Positions 41,868-50,634 of a stretch of DNA of 64,000 nt are shown here, in pieces (the stretch's first letter is position 1; each line of letters opens with the position of its first letter). The translations under genes were made by a program, and so were the position numbers. A model generated the notes under the pieces. The model did no database searches. It worked only from the letters and a program-made list of their open reading frames with translations, and was not told where the DNA came from. Source of the stretch: SHAN690 sp038131955 (GTDB taxonomy: Bacteria > Bacteroidota > Bacteroidia > Flavobacteriales_G > Salibacteraceae); NCBI GenBank assembly GCA_038131955.1, contig JAYPQK010000002.1:310001-374000 (forward strand). Direction: 5' to 3'.

Positions 41868-43899
41868 ATGCGTCACATTGTACTTTTACTATCTCTCTGG
41901 ATCTCTGCCAGCACGTTCGCACAGCAGACCCTGACCCCGGAAAACCTATGGAAACTCAAGCGTATTTCAGGCGAATCTATTTCACCTGACGGATCAAAGC
42001 TGTTGTATACCGTTCGTGCCTATCAATTAGAGAAAGATGCTGGCAAGACCATGCTGGTCGTGATGAATCCTGACGGTACTGGTGCCAAGAACATTGAGGT
42101 TGAAAGTATATTTGACGTGCAGTGGCGACCTGACGGAAAGAAGATCGGCTACCTCAGTGCTAAAAAGTGGTTCGGTTCAATTGTGGGAAATGAACCCGGA
42201 TGGAACGGGAGATGTGCAGGTCACGGATTTTGATTTCGACATTGCCAATTGGCACTATTCACCGGATATGCTGAACATCAGCTTCACACGACAAGTGAAG
42301 ATGGACGAGTCACTCTCTGACAAGTACAAAGACCTTCCTTACGCTTCAGGAAAAGCCTACGACAAGCTTATGTTTCGTCACTGGACGGAATGGCACGATT
42401 ACACCTACTCTCATGTATGTATCGCGGAATACGACAATGGCACCGTAGGAAAGAACTACACCGACATCATGAAAGGTGAAGCGTATGATGCACCTCTCCC
42501 ACCTTTCGGAGGAGGAGAGCAGATCGCATGGGCACCAGACGGACAGACGTTGGTGTATGTGTGCAAGAAGAAAGAGGGAAAGGATTGGGCGGTTAGTACG
42601 AACTCTAACATCTATGAATACACCCTTTCTACGCGAGAGACCAAGAACTTGAGCGCATCCAATGAAGGATATGATAATGAGCCCGTATTCTCACCCGATG
42701 GAAGCAAACTAGCTTGGTTGAGCATGAAGCGCGATGGCTTTGAAGCGGATAAGAACATGATCCATATCCGCGATATGCAAACCGGCAAGGATGTATATGT
42801 GACAGAGTCGGTCGACCAAACCTTTGGGCATGTGGTCTGGGATCCATCAGGAACAAAACTCTACAGCCTGAGCCCGGTGAATGCCACGTATCAAGTCTAC
42901 GAGGTAATCTTTAACAAAGACAACTCGATGAAGTCGATCAGAGCGGTGACCGAGGGCATTCACAACATCAATTCGATCTCGTTAGCCGGCAAAAAGCTGA
43001 TCGGAAGCAAGAATACGATGAGTATGCCGGCGGAGCTGTTCAGTTGGGACATCAAGACGGGCAAGGAGGTTCAACTAACGAATGCCAACACCGAGATGCT
43101 GAAGGCCATGAAAATGGGCAAGGTGGAAAAGCGCATGATCAAAACCACCGATGGCAAGGACATGCTGACCTGGGTGATCTACCCCCCTGATTTCGACCCG
43201 AATAAGAAGTACCCGACTCTTCTCTATTGCCAAGGTGGACCTCAAAGCGCAGTGAGTCAATTCTTCAGTTACCGCTGGAACTTCCAACTGATGGCAGCAA
43301 ACGGCTACATCGTGGTTGCACCAAACCGACGCGGACTCCCCTCTTTCGGACAGAAGTGGAACGATGATATTTCAGAGGATTGGGGCGGTCAGGCAATGAA
43401 GGATTATCTCAGCGCCATCGACGAAGTGGCGAAGGAGCCATTTGTAGACAACGAAAATCTGGGAGCAGTAGGAGCCAGCTATGGTGGGTACAGCGTGTAT
43501 TACCTAGCGGGTATCCACGAAGGGCGATTCAAGACCTTCATCAGTCACTGTGGGTTATATAACCTTGAGAGCTGGTATGCGAGCACGGAAGAACTCTTCT
43601 TTGCCAATTGGGATATTGGAGGACCGTATTGGCAGGACCCTATGCCACAGAGCTACAAGTTGTTCAGTCCTCACAAGCTCGTGCAGAATTGGGACACTCC
43701 GATACTTGTCATCCACAACGAGCTTGATTTCCGCGTACCGTTGAATCAAGGGCTAGAGGCTTTCACCGCTGCTCAACTCAGAGGGATTCCAAGCAAGTTG
43801 CTTTACTATCCGGATGAAGGACACTGGGTATTGAAGCCTCAGAACGGCGTCATGTGGCACCGCGAGTTCTACGACTGGCTTGATGAGTGGTTGAAATAG
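41868..43899 (+). pseudogene. S9 family prolyl oligopeptidase, frameshifted near the N-terminus
   Basis: A secreted serine peptidase of the DPP4/acylaminoacyl-peptidase type: signal peptide (MRHIVLLLSLWISASTFAQ), a WD40-like propeller and a C-terminal alpha/beta hydrolase with Ser in GASYGGYS, Asp in HNELDFRVP and His in DEGHWV. The frame breaks at a run of five A at 42162-42166: up to SAKK in one frame, then SGSVQLWEMNPDG in the +1 frame. With four A, a single frame of normal length (about 676 residues) results. It is either a real inactivating insertion or a homopolymer sequencing error. Confidence 0.88.
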
Positions 43900-43900
43900 A

Positions 43901-44452
43901 CTACTGAGCTTCGGTCAATGGGATGACAAAGCGAATATCGTCCCACTCGCAGATGATGCGTACGCCATTGGAGGTTTCGCCCAGCTGGATGGTGAATTGT
44001 TCCACATGCTGATGACCTTCCACCGGGACGTTGAATTTTGCAACGTCCTGTGAGTAATCAGGTTCGGAATAGCCCCAGCGATCCCAAGTTGAATTGAATC
44101 CGATCAAAAAGGAATCCGGACCTGGTATGGCGTAAACACCGAACGTTCCCGCCTCGAGCTCACTTCCACCCACGACAAAATCCTTATTGACCTCGATGAT
44201 TGTAGCCTCGTTTGCTCCGAGACGCCAGTACGTTCCATAAGGCTGCAGGGCCTCGTGCTCCGCTGGTCCAAAGATTAATCGTTCTCTTACCGAAGGTCTG
44301 CTGTAATTGATCCTGACCTGGAGTCCTGTAGCAGTTGTGATCCGCTGTTCGTCAGGTGGACTCAGCGTGCGATTTCGGTTATTGAGATACAAATAGCCTG
44401 CGCCTAAAATGAGTACAAGCACACCCAGAACGATCAGTATTCTTTTCAGCAT
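43901..44452 (-). CDS. DUF2911 family membrane-anchored protein
   Basis: A 183-residue protein beginning MLKRILIVLGVLVLILGAGYLYL, a single N-terminal anchor. The mature part carries DUF2911: VRINYSRPSVRERLIFG, YGTYWRLGANEATIIEV, AGTFGVYAIPGPDSFLIGFNSTWDRWGY. The family occurs in Bacteroidota and relatives and has no assigned activity. The start at 44452 is chosen over the ATG at 44644, which would give a long non-homologous leader overlapping the divergent gene. It converges on the peptidase gene. Confidence 0.88.
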   Translation of the reverse strand: MLKRILIVLGVLVLILGAGYLYLNNRNRTLSPPDEQRITTATGLQVRINYSRPSVRERLIFGPAEHEALQPYGTYWRLGANEATIIEVNKDFVVGGSELEAGTFGVYAIPGPDSFLIGFNSTWDRWGYSEPDYSQDVAKFNVPVEGHQHVEQFTIQLGETSNGVRIICEWDDIRFVIPLTEAQ

Positions 44453-44546
44453 GGTAAAATTTTCGCCGTAAATGAAAGGACTTGGACAAGTAATCGTCCT
44501 TATTGAATAATCGTATCTTACGAATTCATAATCAAAGAAATACCTA

Positions 44547-45103
44547 ATGCCTATGAAGTTATTTCGATTCACAATGGTAGGATCGGCGGCCCTGCTGATG
44601 GTCCTAGGTACTACTTCTTGTAATAAGGAAGGGTGTACCAACAAGAACGCTCTGAACTATGATTCAGAAGCCATAAAAGACGATGGAAGCTGTGAGCTGG
44701 AGTACATCGCGGACGATCAAACGTTTGCTAATTGGTCGTCTTGGACGCAAGGAGCAAAACATACCGGCGCGGACCCGTCGTTGGGAGGCGCCCACGGAGG
44801 AAACGATAGTTCGGCGGTACGTACGTCTACTGGAAAGAAAGCCAGACTCCCGTTGATGGCATCTACCCTCTTGGTACTGTGATCATCAAGCAAACAGAGC
44901 TGAGTGATGGAAGTACCGTCTTGACGGGTATGGTAAAGCGTGGAGACAACTACGATGCCAGCGGTGGCGACTGGGAGTACTTCATGCTGAATAGCGATGG
45001 CACGATCGCCGACGATGGCGCTGCGAGAGGATCAGACCTCATGAACGGTATGTGCAAGAGCTGTCATGCCTTTGCTGATACTGATTTCATCTTCACGGAC
45101 TAA
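44547..45103 (+). pseudogene. Cytochrome P460-like lipoprotein with c-type haem motif, frameshifted
   Basis: A lipoprotein (lipobox GTTSC) with a CTNKNALNY...DDGSC-type calcium-like/cysteine module, then a cytochrome P460-like domain (FANWSSWTQGAKHTG, KRGDNYDASGGDWEYFML) and a C-terminal CKSCH haem-c motif. The frame changes at about 44820-44828: one frame reads SSAVRT, and the continuation VYWKESQTPVDGIYPLGTVIIKQ is in the -1 frame. One missing base in GTACGTACGTCTAC explains it. Total length would be about 185 residues. ATG at 44547 or 44553. It may act in electron transfer or in hydroxylamine/NO chemistry; the family fit is inferred. Confidence 0.85.
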
Positions 45104-45126
45104 CCGAATAAGTTAGACTCATACTT

Positions 45127-45167
45127 AAAAACCGCTTGGCGATCCCAGGCGGTTTTTCTTTTTTTAC
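45127..45167 (+). terminator. Rho-independent terminator
   Basis: Stem AAAAACCGC (45127-45135) and GCGGTTTTT (45149-45157) around a 13-base loop, followed by C and a T run at 45159-45165. It ends the rightward transcript of the P460-like gene just before the DUF1801 gene at 45171. Confidence 0.8.
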
Positions 45168-45170
45168 GGG

Positions 45171-45596
45171 ATGGCAGAACTCAAAACGAGCAGGAACGAC
45201 AGAAGTGTGGCAGACTTCATTGCTGCCGTAGAACCGGAACCCAAGCGACAAGACACTCAATGGATCCTAGAGATGATGGAAAGTGTCACAGGAAGTAAGC
45301 CTGCGATGTGGGGACCTAGCATCATTGGATTTGGACATTTTACCTACATGTATAAAAGCGGAAGGACGTTGGATTGGTTCCTGACGGGATTCTCACCTCG
45401 TAAGCAGAATTTCAGCCTCTACATAATGGATGGATTCTCGCGATACGATGAACTCCTTTCTGCTGTAGGAAAGCATAAAACAGGCAAGTCTTGCTTATAC
45501 ATCAAGCGCCTCGACGATATTGACCGAGAAGCATTGAGAAAACTGGTCGAAACCTCCGTTGCACATATGAACCAGATCGAAAAGAAACGCTCATGA
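45171..45596 (+). CDS. DUF1801 domain protein
   Basis: A 141-residue cytoplasmic protein of the DUF1801/YdhG fold, with SVADFIAAVEPEPKRQDTQWILEMME, KPAMWGPSIIGFG, YMYKSGRTLDWFLTGFSPRKQNFSLYIM and a C-terminal YIKRLDDIDREALRKLV. The family is widespread and its activity is unknown. It overlaps the next gene by 4 bases (ATGA), and that gene also has a DUF1801-type start, so the two are coupled. Confidence 0.85.
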   Translation: MAELKTSRNDRSVADFIAAVEPEPKRQDTQWILEMMESVTGSKPAMWGPSIIGFGHFTYMYKSGRTLDWFLTGFSPRKQNFSLYIMDGFSRYDELLSAVGKHKTGKSCLYIKRLDDIDREALRKLVETSVAHMNQIEKKRS

Positions 45597-46183
45597 AGCT
45601 TGCTAAGTCGGTAGTTGATTATCTAAATTCAAGCCCATGGAAGGAGGAACTTGAGGAACTGCGTTCCATTCTTTTGGAAACGGAATTGAAAGAAGAGCTC
45701 AAGTGGGGCACCCCACATTATACGCTAGGCGGAAAGATCGTCGTGGGGATGGCCGGATTCAAATCGTATTACGGACTTTGGTTTCATCAGGGAGTCTTTC
45801 TGAAGGATCAGAGCAAGGTGCTTGTCAATGCTCAAGAAGGCACGACCAAAGGATTGCGTCAATGGAGATTCCAATCAGGAGATCGAGTCGATGCTGACCA
45901 GGTGAAGGAATATGTACTGGAGGCCATTGTTAACCAGCGGGCAGGAAAAGAGATCAAAGTCGAGCCGAAGAAGGTCTCTATTCCCGATGAACTCAAAGAA
46001 GCGCTAGCCTGTGATGCCAAGCTTAGCGAAGCCTACGACAGTCTCACTCCGGGAAGAAGAAAGGAGTACGCAGAATACATCGGAAGCGCAAAGCAAGAAA
46101 AGACGAGGCTCTCAAGACTTGAAAAGAGCGTTCCGATGATCCTCCAAGGCGTTGGATTGAACGACAAGTACAAGGGTTCATAA
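45593..46183 (+). CDS. YdeI/OmpD-associated family protein
   Basis: A 196-residue protein with an N-terminal DUF1801-type domain (LKWGTPHYTLGGKIVVGMAGFKSYYGLWFHQG) and a C-terminal YdeI-type tail (IPDELKEALACDAKLSEAYDSLTPGRRKEYAEYIGSAKQEKTRLSRLEKSVPMI). The tail pattern is diagnostic of the YdeI family. The function is unknown; members are often stress related. Its ATG lies inside the last codons of the preceding gene. Confidence 0.88.
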   Translation: MKLAKSVVDYLNSSPWKEELEELRSILLETELKEELKWGTPHYTLGGKIVVGMAGFKSYYGLWFHQGVFLKDQSKVLVNAQEGTTKGLRQWRFQSGDRVDADQVKEYVLEAIVNQRAGKEIKVEPKKVSIPDELKEALACDAKLSEAYDSLTPGRRKEYAEYIGSAKQEKTRLSRLEKSVPMILQGVGLNDKYKGS

Positions 46184-46283
46184 TTCCTTAACAATACCTT
46201 GAAAAGGGTATTGCCGGTTGAACTTTAGGAGCGTTTCTTTGTCGTCTATTTGAAATTAATCTAAATAAGCATAAGCCGTAGGG

Positions 46284-48176
46284 ATGATTAGTAGGTTAAG
46301 AGCGCTTTTCGCCATTTCCATTCTTCTATTTTCTTCTTTCACAATCTTCGCCAAGGACCTTGCACCTACGCAGGAGACCGAGGTAAGGATGTTGATCAAC
46401 TTGATGGACTACATCTCGAAGGATTATGTGATGGCTGTGAAAGACGGCGAGGTCATCAATAGTTTCGAGTATGAAGAAATGGAAGAGTTCAGCGCCAATG
46501 CACTGGACTACCATGAGCGTCTCTTGTCATCACAGACCCTTCCCGACAGCACTCAAAAGGCAGAGCTACTCGAACTGCAGCGCTTGATCGGTGCCAAGTC
46601 GTCTCCGGAGGACGTCAGTGTACAAGCCTCTTTGGTACGCGATCATATCGTCGGTTTGGGATTAGTACCATTGGCCCCTGTGGCGTGGCCGAATCACTCG
46701 AACGGTCGTTCCTTGTTCGAAGCTCAGTGCGCAACTTGCCATGGTAAAAAAGGTAACGGTGACGGCCCTCAAGGAGTTGGACTACAGCCCTCTCCTACTG
46801 TATTGTCTGATCGCTCTATCATGGATGGTGTGTCTCCACTCCAAGCGTTCAACACGATCAAGCTCGGCATCGAGGGTACTTCGATGAGGGCGTTCACAGA
46901 ATTGAGTGACGAAGAGGTTTGGGACATTGCTTTTTACATCATGGAGCTGCCTTACGCCGGAGCTGAAACCCAAGATGAAAATGTCACGGTTCCTCTTTCT
47001 GATGTGGCCACCATGAGCAACGAGGCATTGTCTAAGGCCTATCCCAAAGTACATATTCCGACGCTACGCATCCAAGACAATGTGCAAGTCGCTGGCCCCA
47101 TGGACCTGGCGCGCTTGTTTTTGAATAAGGCAGAATCGGCATCGACTGCTGGGAATTCAAAGGAGGCCATTTCGATGGCTTTAAAAGCCTATCTGCAGGG
47201 GGTTGAACCTGTCGAACCGAAGATCAAGGCTTCAGACAACCAGTTGTTTCAGGATCTTGAGAGTGCAATGATGAATCTTCGAGCAGTGATCAAGAAAGGA
47301 GACCAACAGGTTATTGCCTCTTCTTTTGAAGAAGCTTTCAGCGTGATCGACGAAGCGGAAGCACTGCTGGGATCTTCCGAGCGCAGCATGTGGATGACCG
47401 CTACCATTACGCTATCCATTTTGATCCGTGAAGGGCTCGAGGCATTCTTCGTGATATTGGCCATTCTTGGCATCCTTCAATCCATGGGCGCTACTACCGC
47501 GATCCGTTGGGTACACAGTGGCTGGATCGTCGCCGTGCTGAGCGGTGTGGTGGGATGGTTTTTCGCGGGATCCCTGATGAATTGGGATGCGCAGAGTCGA
47601 GAGTTGATGGAAGGATTGATCGCCCTGTTCGCCGTTGCTGTCCTGCTATACTTAGGGTTTTGGATGCATGGCAAAACCAATGCGAGCAAGTGGAAGGCCT
47701 TTGTAGAAGACAAGGTGAAAGGACTTATAACAAAGAACAACATGATCGGATTGGCTTCCTTTTCCTTCTTGGTAGTGTTCCGAGAGGCGTTCGAATCCGT
47801 GCTCTTTTTGAGTTCGCTCACTGTGGATGGAAGTAGTACCAGCAGCTATGGGGTTCTTCTTGGAACATTGATCTCTGCCGTTCTTCTCTTCGGGATTGCC
47901 TGGGCAATGCTGCGATGGTTCAAGAAGCTTCCTATTGCTAAGGTGTTCCTTTACTCTTCGATTGTGGTTCTCGCCCTGGCTTTCATTCTAGCGGGTGAAG
48001 GTATCCACGCGATTCAAGAAGGTGGATTCCTTGATATTCGGTCGTTTCCACTCAATCTTCGTTTCACTTGGATCGGCTTATATCCTACCTACGAGACGAT
48101 CCTCACTCAGTTAGTTGTATTGGGATTGATCATTGCGCTCTGGAAGTATAGTACGGCGAAAGCGAGTAAGGCGTAA
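46284..48176 (+). CDS. FTR1 family iron permease fused to cytochrome c
   Basis: A 630-residue protein. A signal peptide (about 1-23) is followed by a helical periplasmic region (about 25-135), a cytochrome c domain (Cys149, Cys152, His153 in CATCH; a candidate axial Met at 201), another helical segment, and an FTR1-type permease from about 370 to 620 with seven hydrophobic stretches. The two iron-binding motifs of FTR1 are REGLE (382-386) and REAFE (500-504). It should oxidise Fe2+ and take up Fe3+, or do similar work with electrons passed to the haem. It is followed 57 bases later by a His-rich membrane protein. Confidence 0.93.
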   Translation: MISRLRALFAISILLFSSFTIFAKDLAPTQETEVRMLINLMDYISKDYVMAVKDGEVINSFEYEEMEEFSANALDYHERLLSSQTLPDSTQKAELLELQRLIGAKSSPEDVSVQASLVRDHIVGLGLVPLAPVAWPNHSNGRSLFEAQCATCHGKKGNGDGPQGVGLQPSPTVLSDRSIMDGVSPLQAFNTIKLGIEGTSMRAFTELSDEEVWDIAFYIMELPYAGAETQDENVTVPLSDVATMSNEALSKAYPKVHIPTLRIQDNVQVAGPMDLARLFLNKAESASTAGNSKEAISMALKAYLQGVEPVEPKIKASDNQLFQDLESAMMNLRAVIKKGDQQVIASSFEEAFSVIDEAEALLGSSERSMWMTATITLSILIREGLEAFFVILAILGILQSMGATTAIRWVHSGWIVAVLSGVVGWFFAGSLMNWDAQSRELMEGLIALFAVAVLLYLGFWMHGKTNASKWKAFVEDKVKGLITKNNMIGLASFSFLVVFREAFESVLFLSSLTVDGSSTSSYGVLLGTLISAVLLFGIAWAMLRWFKKLPIAKVFLYSSIVVLALAFILAGEGIHAIQEGGFLDIRSFPLNLRFTWIGLYPTYETILTQLVVLGLIIALWKYSTAKASKA

Positions 48177-48233
48177 GAAAAATCTTGCTCAGCAAGTCAA
48201 AATCCATCATTTTCGCTTCCAAATCACACCTCT

Positions 48234-48737
48234 ATGGAGCCAACGCATGTGCACCTGCTGACCAACCATATCCCCATTCTCGGCTCAATCTTCGGATGCC
48301 TGGTGTTGGCCATCGGAATGATCCTCAAGAATAAAAGTGTCGAAGTGACCGGTGTGGCGACCATTCTCCTAGCTGCCATGTTCACGGTTCCGGCTTATCT
48401 CTCCGGAGAAGAAGCGGAGCATATCGTTGAGCATCTCCAAGGCATCAGCGAGTTTCAACTCGAAGAGCACGAAGAGCACGCTGAACTTTCTCTGTGGCTG
48501 ATGATCGCTGCGGGAATTCTATCGTTGATGTCGATCGTCTCTTACCGCTGGGCTCCACACCTGACCAAGGTGGCTCGTTCTTCTACTCTGATCGTTTCTG
48601 CATTAGCGTTTGTCAGTATGATTCCGCTTGCCAACCATGGAGGAAAGATTGTGCACAGCGAATTGAGAGCGGGTGACGAGCCTTCTCAATCGGAGCATGA
48701 GCACCACGACGAGTCTGAGGAAGACTCTCACGAATAG
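48234..48737 (+). CDS. DUF2231-like membrane protein with His-rich tail
   Basis: A 167-residue protein with four hydrophobic segments. The beginning THVHLLTNHIPILGSIFG is typical of DUF2231-like proteins. A soluble loop with HEEHAEL and the last 25 residues (SEHEHHDESEEDSHE) are rich in His and acidic residues, suggesting metal binding. It lies directly after the FTR1-cytochrome gene on the same strand and ends with a rho-independent terminator, so the two form one unit; a role in iron or copper handling is inferred from the context. Confidence 0.82.
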   Translation: MEPTHVHLLTNHIPILGSIFGCLVLAIGMILKNKSVEVTGVATILLAAMFTVPAYLSGEEAEHIVEHLQGISEFQLEEHEEHAELSLWLMIAAGILSLMSIVSYRWAPHLTKVARSSTLIVSALAFVSMIPLANHGGKIVHSELRAGDEPSQSEHEHHDESEEDSHE

Positions 48738-48745
48738 GCACAAAA

Positions 48746-48770
48746 AAAAGGGCACCGATGGTACCCTTTT
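48746..48770 (+). terminator. Rho-independent terminator of the FTR1 unit
   Basis: AAAAGGG (48746-48752) pairs with CCCTTTT (48764-48770), extended inward by ACC/GGT with one C-A mismatch. It begins 8 bases after the stop of the His-rich protein. The A run on the left would also allow some leftward termination. Confidence 0.7.
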
Positions 48771-49037
48771 CCGACTAAAGGTTGATTGAACCCAAATTGA
48801 CCACGAATGACTAGTTCGTGTAATTGCCCTTTCACTTCCCTGAGGGAGTGTTAATGTTTTAGTTTGGCTTTAAGTTCATTCAACAACTAACCCTAAAGTG
48901 TAAAGAACTATTCCTATCCTCAAGTCCGAAGACTTCTATAAAACCCACGACAAGCTTACGCTAGGAAGAGGTGCGGAAAAAACCAAACCTTCCGAACGTG
49001 TTTCAATTACTTCCGGGCGTGCAGGATTCGCCCAGAC
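48771..49037. other. Gene-free stretch with three small hairpins
   Basis: No coding frame was found. Three inverted repeats stand out: CACGAA/TTCGTG at 48802-48820, CACTtCCC/GGGAGTG at 48833-48850 (one bulged base) and AAGTC/GACTT with a CGAA loop at 48922-48935. This is unlike the low-complexity repeats of other spacers. It could hold a small RNA or decayed sequence next to the clpB stub; nothing further can be supported. Confidence 0.35.
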
Positions 49038-49187
49038 TCAGTCTGTATGAGGGATGTAAATGTCGACTTCGATGAGTCCTTTGAGCGCGTGTGCTGGCTC
49101 GATGCTTTGGTGTCCCTTCCCCATGGCGATCTGCTGTGCTTGCTGGATCGCCTCTTGAGCCTTGATGGTAAACTTGTTCAAATTCAT
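49038..49187 (-). pseudogene. clpB: N-terminal stub of ClpB chaperone
   Basis: From ATG at 49187 the frame encodes MNLNKFTIKAQEAIQQAQQ, then IAMGKGHQSIEPAHALKGLIEVD, a typical ClpB N-terminal repeat domain start. After about 42 residues (near 49059) homology ends, with seven unrelated residues and a stop at 49038. The two AAA+ domains, about 2.5 kb, are missing. This is a remnant of a deletion or duplication; a full clpB would be expected elsewhere. The region to the right (49188-49331) has no gene; its longer ORF extension is not homologous. Confidence 0.85.
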
Positions 49188-49331
49188 GTTCCTAAATCCT
49201 TGTAGATGTAAAGTCATCGACCGGCCTTCGACCCGAGGGAGTTTCCCTGCACGCTGTCGCTGAAGCTTCAGCGAAGGCGCCCGAACGAACGTCGATCGGT
49301 GACGTGAAGGGTAGAACAAATGAAGAGCCAA

Positions 49332-49686
49332 GTCATTTGGAAAGGTGAATTCAGGACATTTTGGCGGTGAGAACTAAATTCTTAGGTCAAATTAGCGGAG
49401 CCGGTTGGTGATTAGATAATTGGATTTGGGGGTAATCTGTGGATCGTATGCTTTCGGAGTTTTGATTTGGTTGCCGCGAATTGCGCTAATTACGCGAATT
49501 GGGAAGGTGTAGTGAATCAAAGTTTGGGCTCTATCGGTGCTTTTGTTGGTTCTCGTGGACTGACATCGCTCATAGAAATGTTTCAGCAATCCTTACACCT
49601 TTGCAGACCAATGGTTGATTAGATAATTAGATGATCAGATGATTAGACAATTAGACGATTGGATAATTTAACCACTCCCCACCACT
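49332..49686. repeat. Low-complexity spacer with GATTAGATAATT and ACGCGAATT motifs
   Basis: Contains GATTAGATAATT at about 49411 and a run of five degenerate copies at about 49614-49668 (GATTAGATAATTAGATGATC and on), a GCGAATTGCGCTAATTACGCGAATT block at about 49476-49500 and GGGCTCTATCGG at about 49526. No gene is seen. It precedes the tryptophan dioxygenase gene. Confidence 0.65.
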
Positions 49687-50634
49687 ATGAGCGAAAAGCG
49701 CGAACAATTACTGAAGGCCCTGGAGGAGAAGTATTCCAGCATCGGGCAGAATCTGGATACGCATTTGAGCGGGCTGCTGCATTCTACGCCGATCACCTAT
49801 TGGGATTATATCCAGACGGATGCCTTGCTGAACCTGCAGATCCAGCGCACGAATCAGCCGGATGAGATGGTATTCATCATGTATCATCAGGTGAACGAGC
49901 TCTTGTTCAAGATGATCTTGCACGAGATCGCACAGGTGGCGGATCAAGAGCAGCCTACTCCCGAATTCTTTGCGGAACGTCTTGGACGGATCAGTCGCTA
50001 CTTCGACGTGCTTTCTTCTTCCTTCAGCGTGATGGGAGACGGTATGGAGGTGGCGCAGTACATGAAATTCCGGGACACTTTGACTCCGGCAAGCGGCTTT
50101 CAGAGTGCGCAGTACCGCATGATCGAATTTGCTTCGACGGAGTTGATCAACCTGATCGATATTCGTTTCCGTGCCACGATCGATCGCAATACTCCTTTTA
50201 AGCACGCGTATGACCATCTCTATTGGCAGGCGGCGGGTAAGGATCACAAAACGGGGAAGAAATCGACGTTGATCCAGCTGTTTGAAGAGCGATACCTAGA
50301 CGACTTCATCGTGTTCATGCAGAAGTCCAACACGCTCAATCTGTGGACGAAGTTCAAGGGACTCCCTGAGGACGCGCAAAAGGATTCGGCTCTGGTGGCG
50401 GCGATGCGTCACTATGACCATACGGTGAACGTGAAATGGGTGATGGCTCACTACAACGCAGCGGCGAAGTATCTCAACAGCGGTCAGACCAAGGCCGAGG
50501 CCACCGGCGGTAGCGATTGGCAGAAGTACATGCACCCTAAGTATCAAAAGCGCATCTTCTTCCCAGGGCTATGGAGCGAGGAAGAACTGGAGCTTTGGGG
50601 GGTGAATAATCTGGAGGGGATACCAGGGAGGTGA
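49687..50634 (+). CDS. Tryptophan 2,3-dioxygenase
   Basis: A haem enzyme that opens the indole ring of tryptophan to N-formylkynurenine, the first step of the kynurenine pathway. The 315-residue protein shows the whole TDO pattern: TYWDYIQTDALLNLQ, MYHQVNELLFKMILHEI (substrate and haem-pocket His), SGFQSAQYRMIE and the C-terminal TGGSDWQKYMHPKYQKRIFFPGLW. No other kynurenine genes are adjacent. It lies between two repeat-filled spacers. Confidence 0.95.
   Translation: MSEKREQLLKALEEKYSSIGQNLDTHLSGLLHSTPITYWDYIQTDALLNLQIQRTNQPDEMVFIMYHQVNELLFKMILHEIAQVADQEQPTPEFFAERLGRISRYFDVLSSSFSVMGDGMEVAQYMKFRDTLTPASGFQSAQYRMIEFASTELINLIDIRFRATIDRNTPFKHAYDHLYWQAAGKDHKTGKKSTLIQLFEERYLDDFIVFMQKSNTLNLWTKFKGLPEDAQKDSALVAAMRHYDHTVNVKWVMAHYNAAAKYLNSGQTKAEATGGSDWQKYMHPKYQKRIFFPGLWSEEELELWGVNNLEGIPGR

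Noticed and set aside
42082..42200. Programmed frameshift in the S9 peptidase
   Set aside because: The change needed is +1, while the A run (AAAAAG) would favour -1 slippage; no downstream stop or stimulatory structure was recognised, so an insertion or error is simpler.
44800..44840. Programmed -1 frameshift in the P460-like gene
   Set aside because: No X-XXY-YYZ slippery heptamer is present at the junction; the text there is GTACGTACGTCT.
49188..49331. Extended N-terminus of the ClpB fragment
   Set aside because: The 48 extra residues before MNLNKFT do not resemble ClpB and are translated spacer.
49611..49670. CRISPR array from the GATTAGATAATT units
   Set aside because: The units are degenerate, about 10-12 bp, without constant spacers, and no cas gene lies near.
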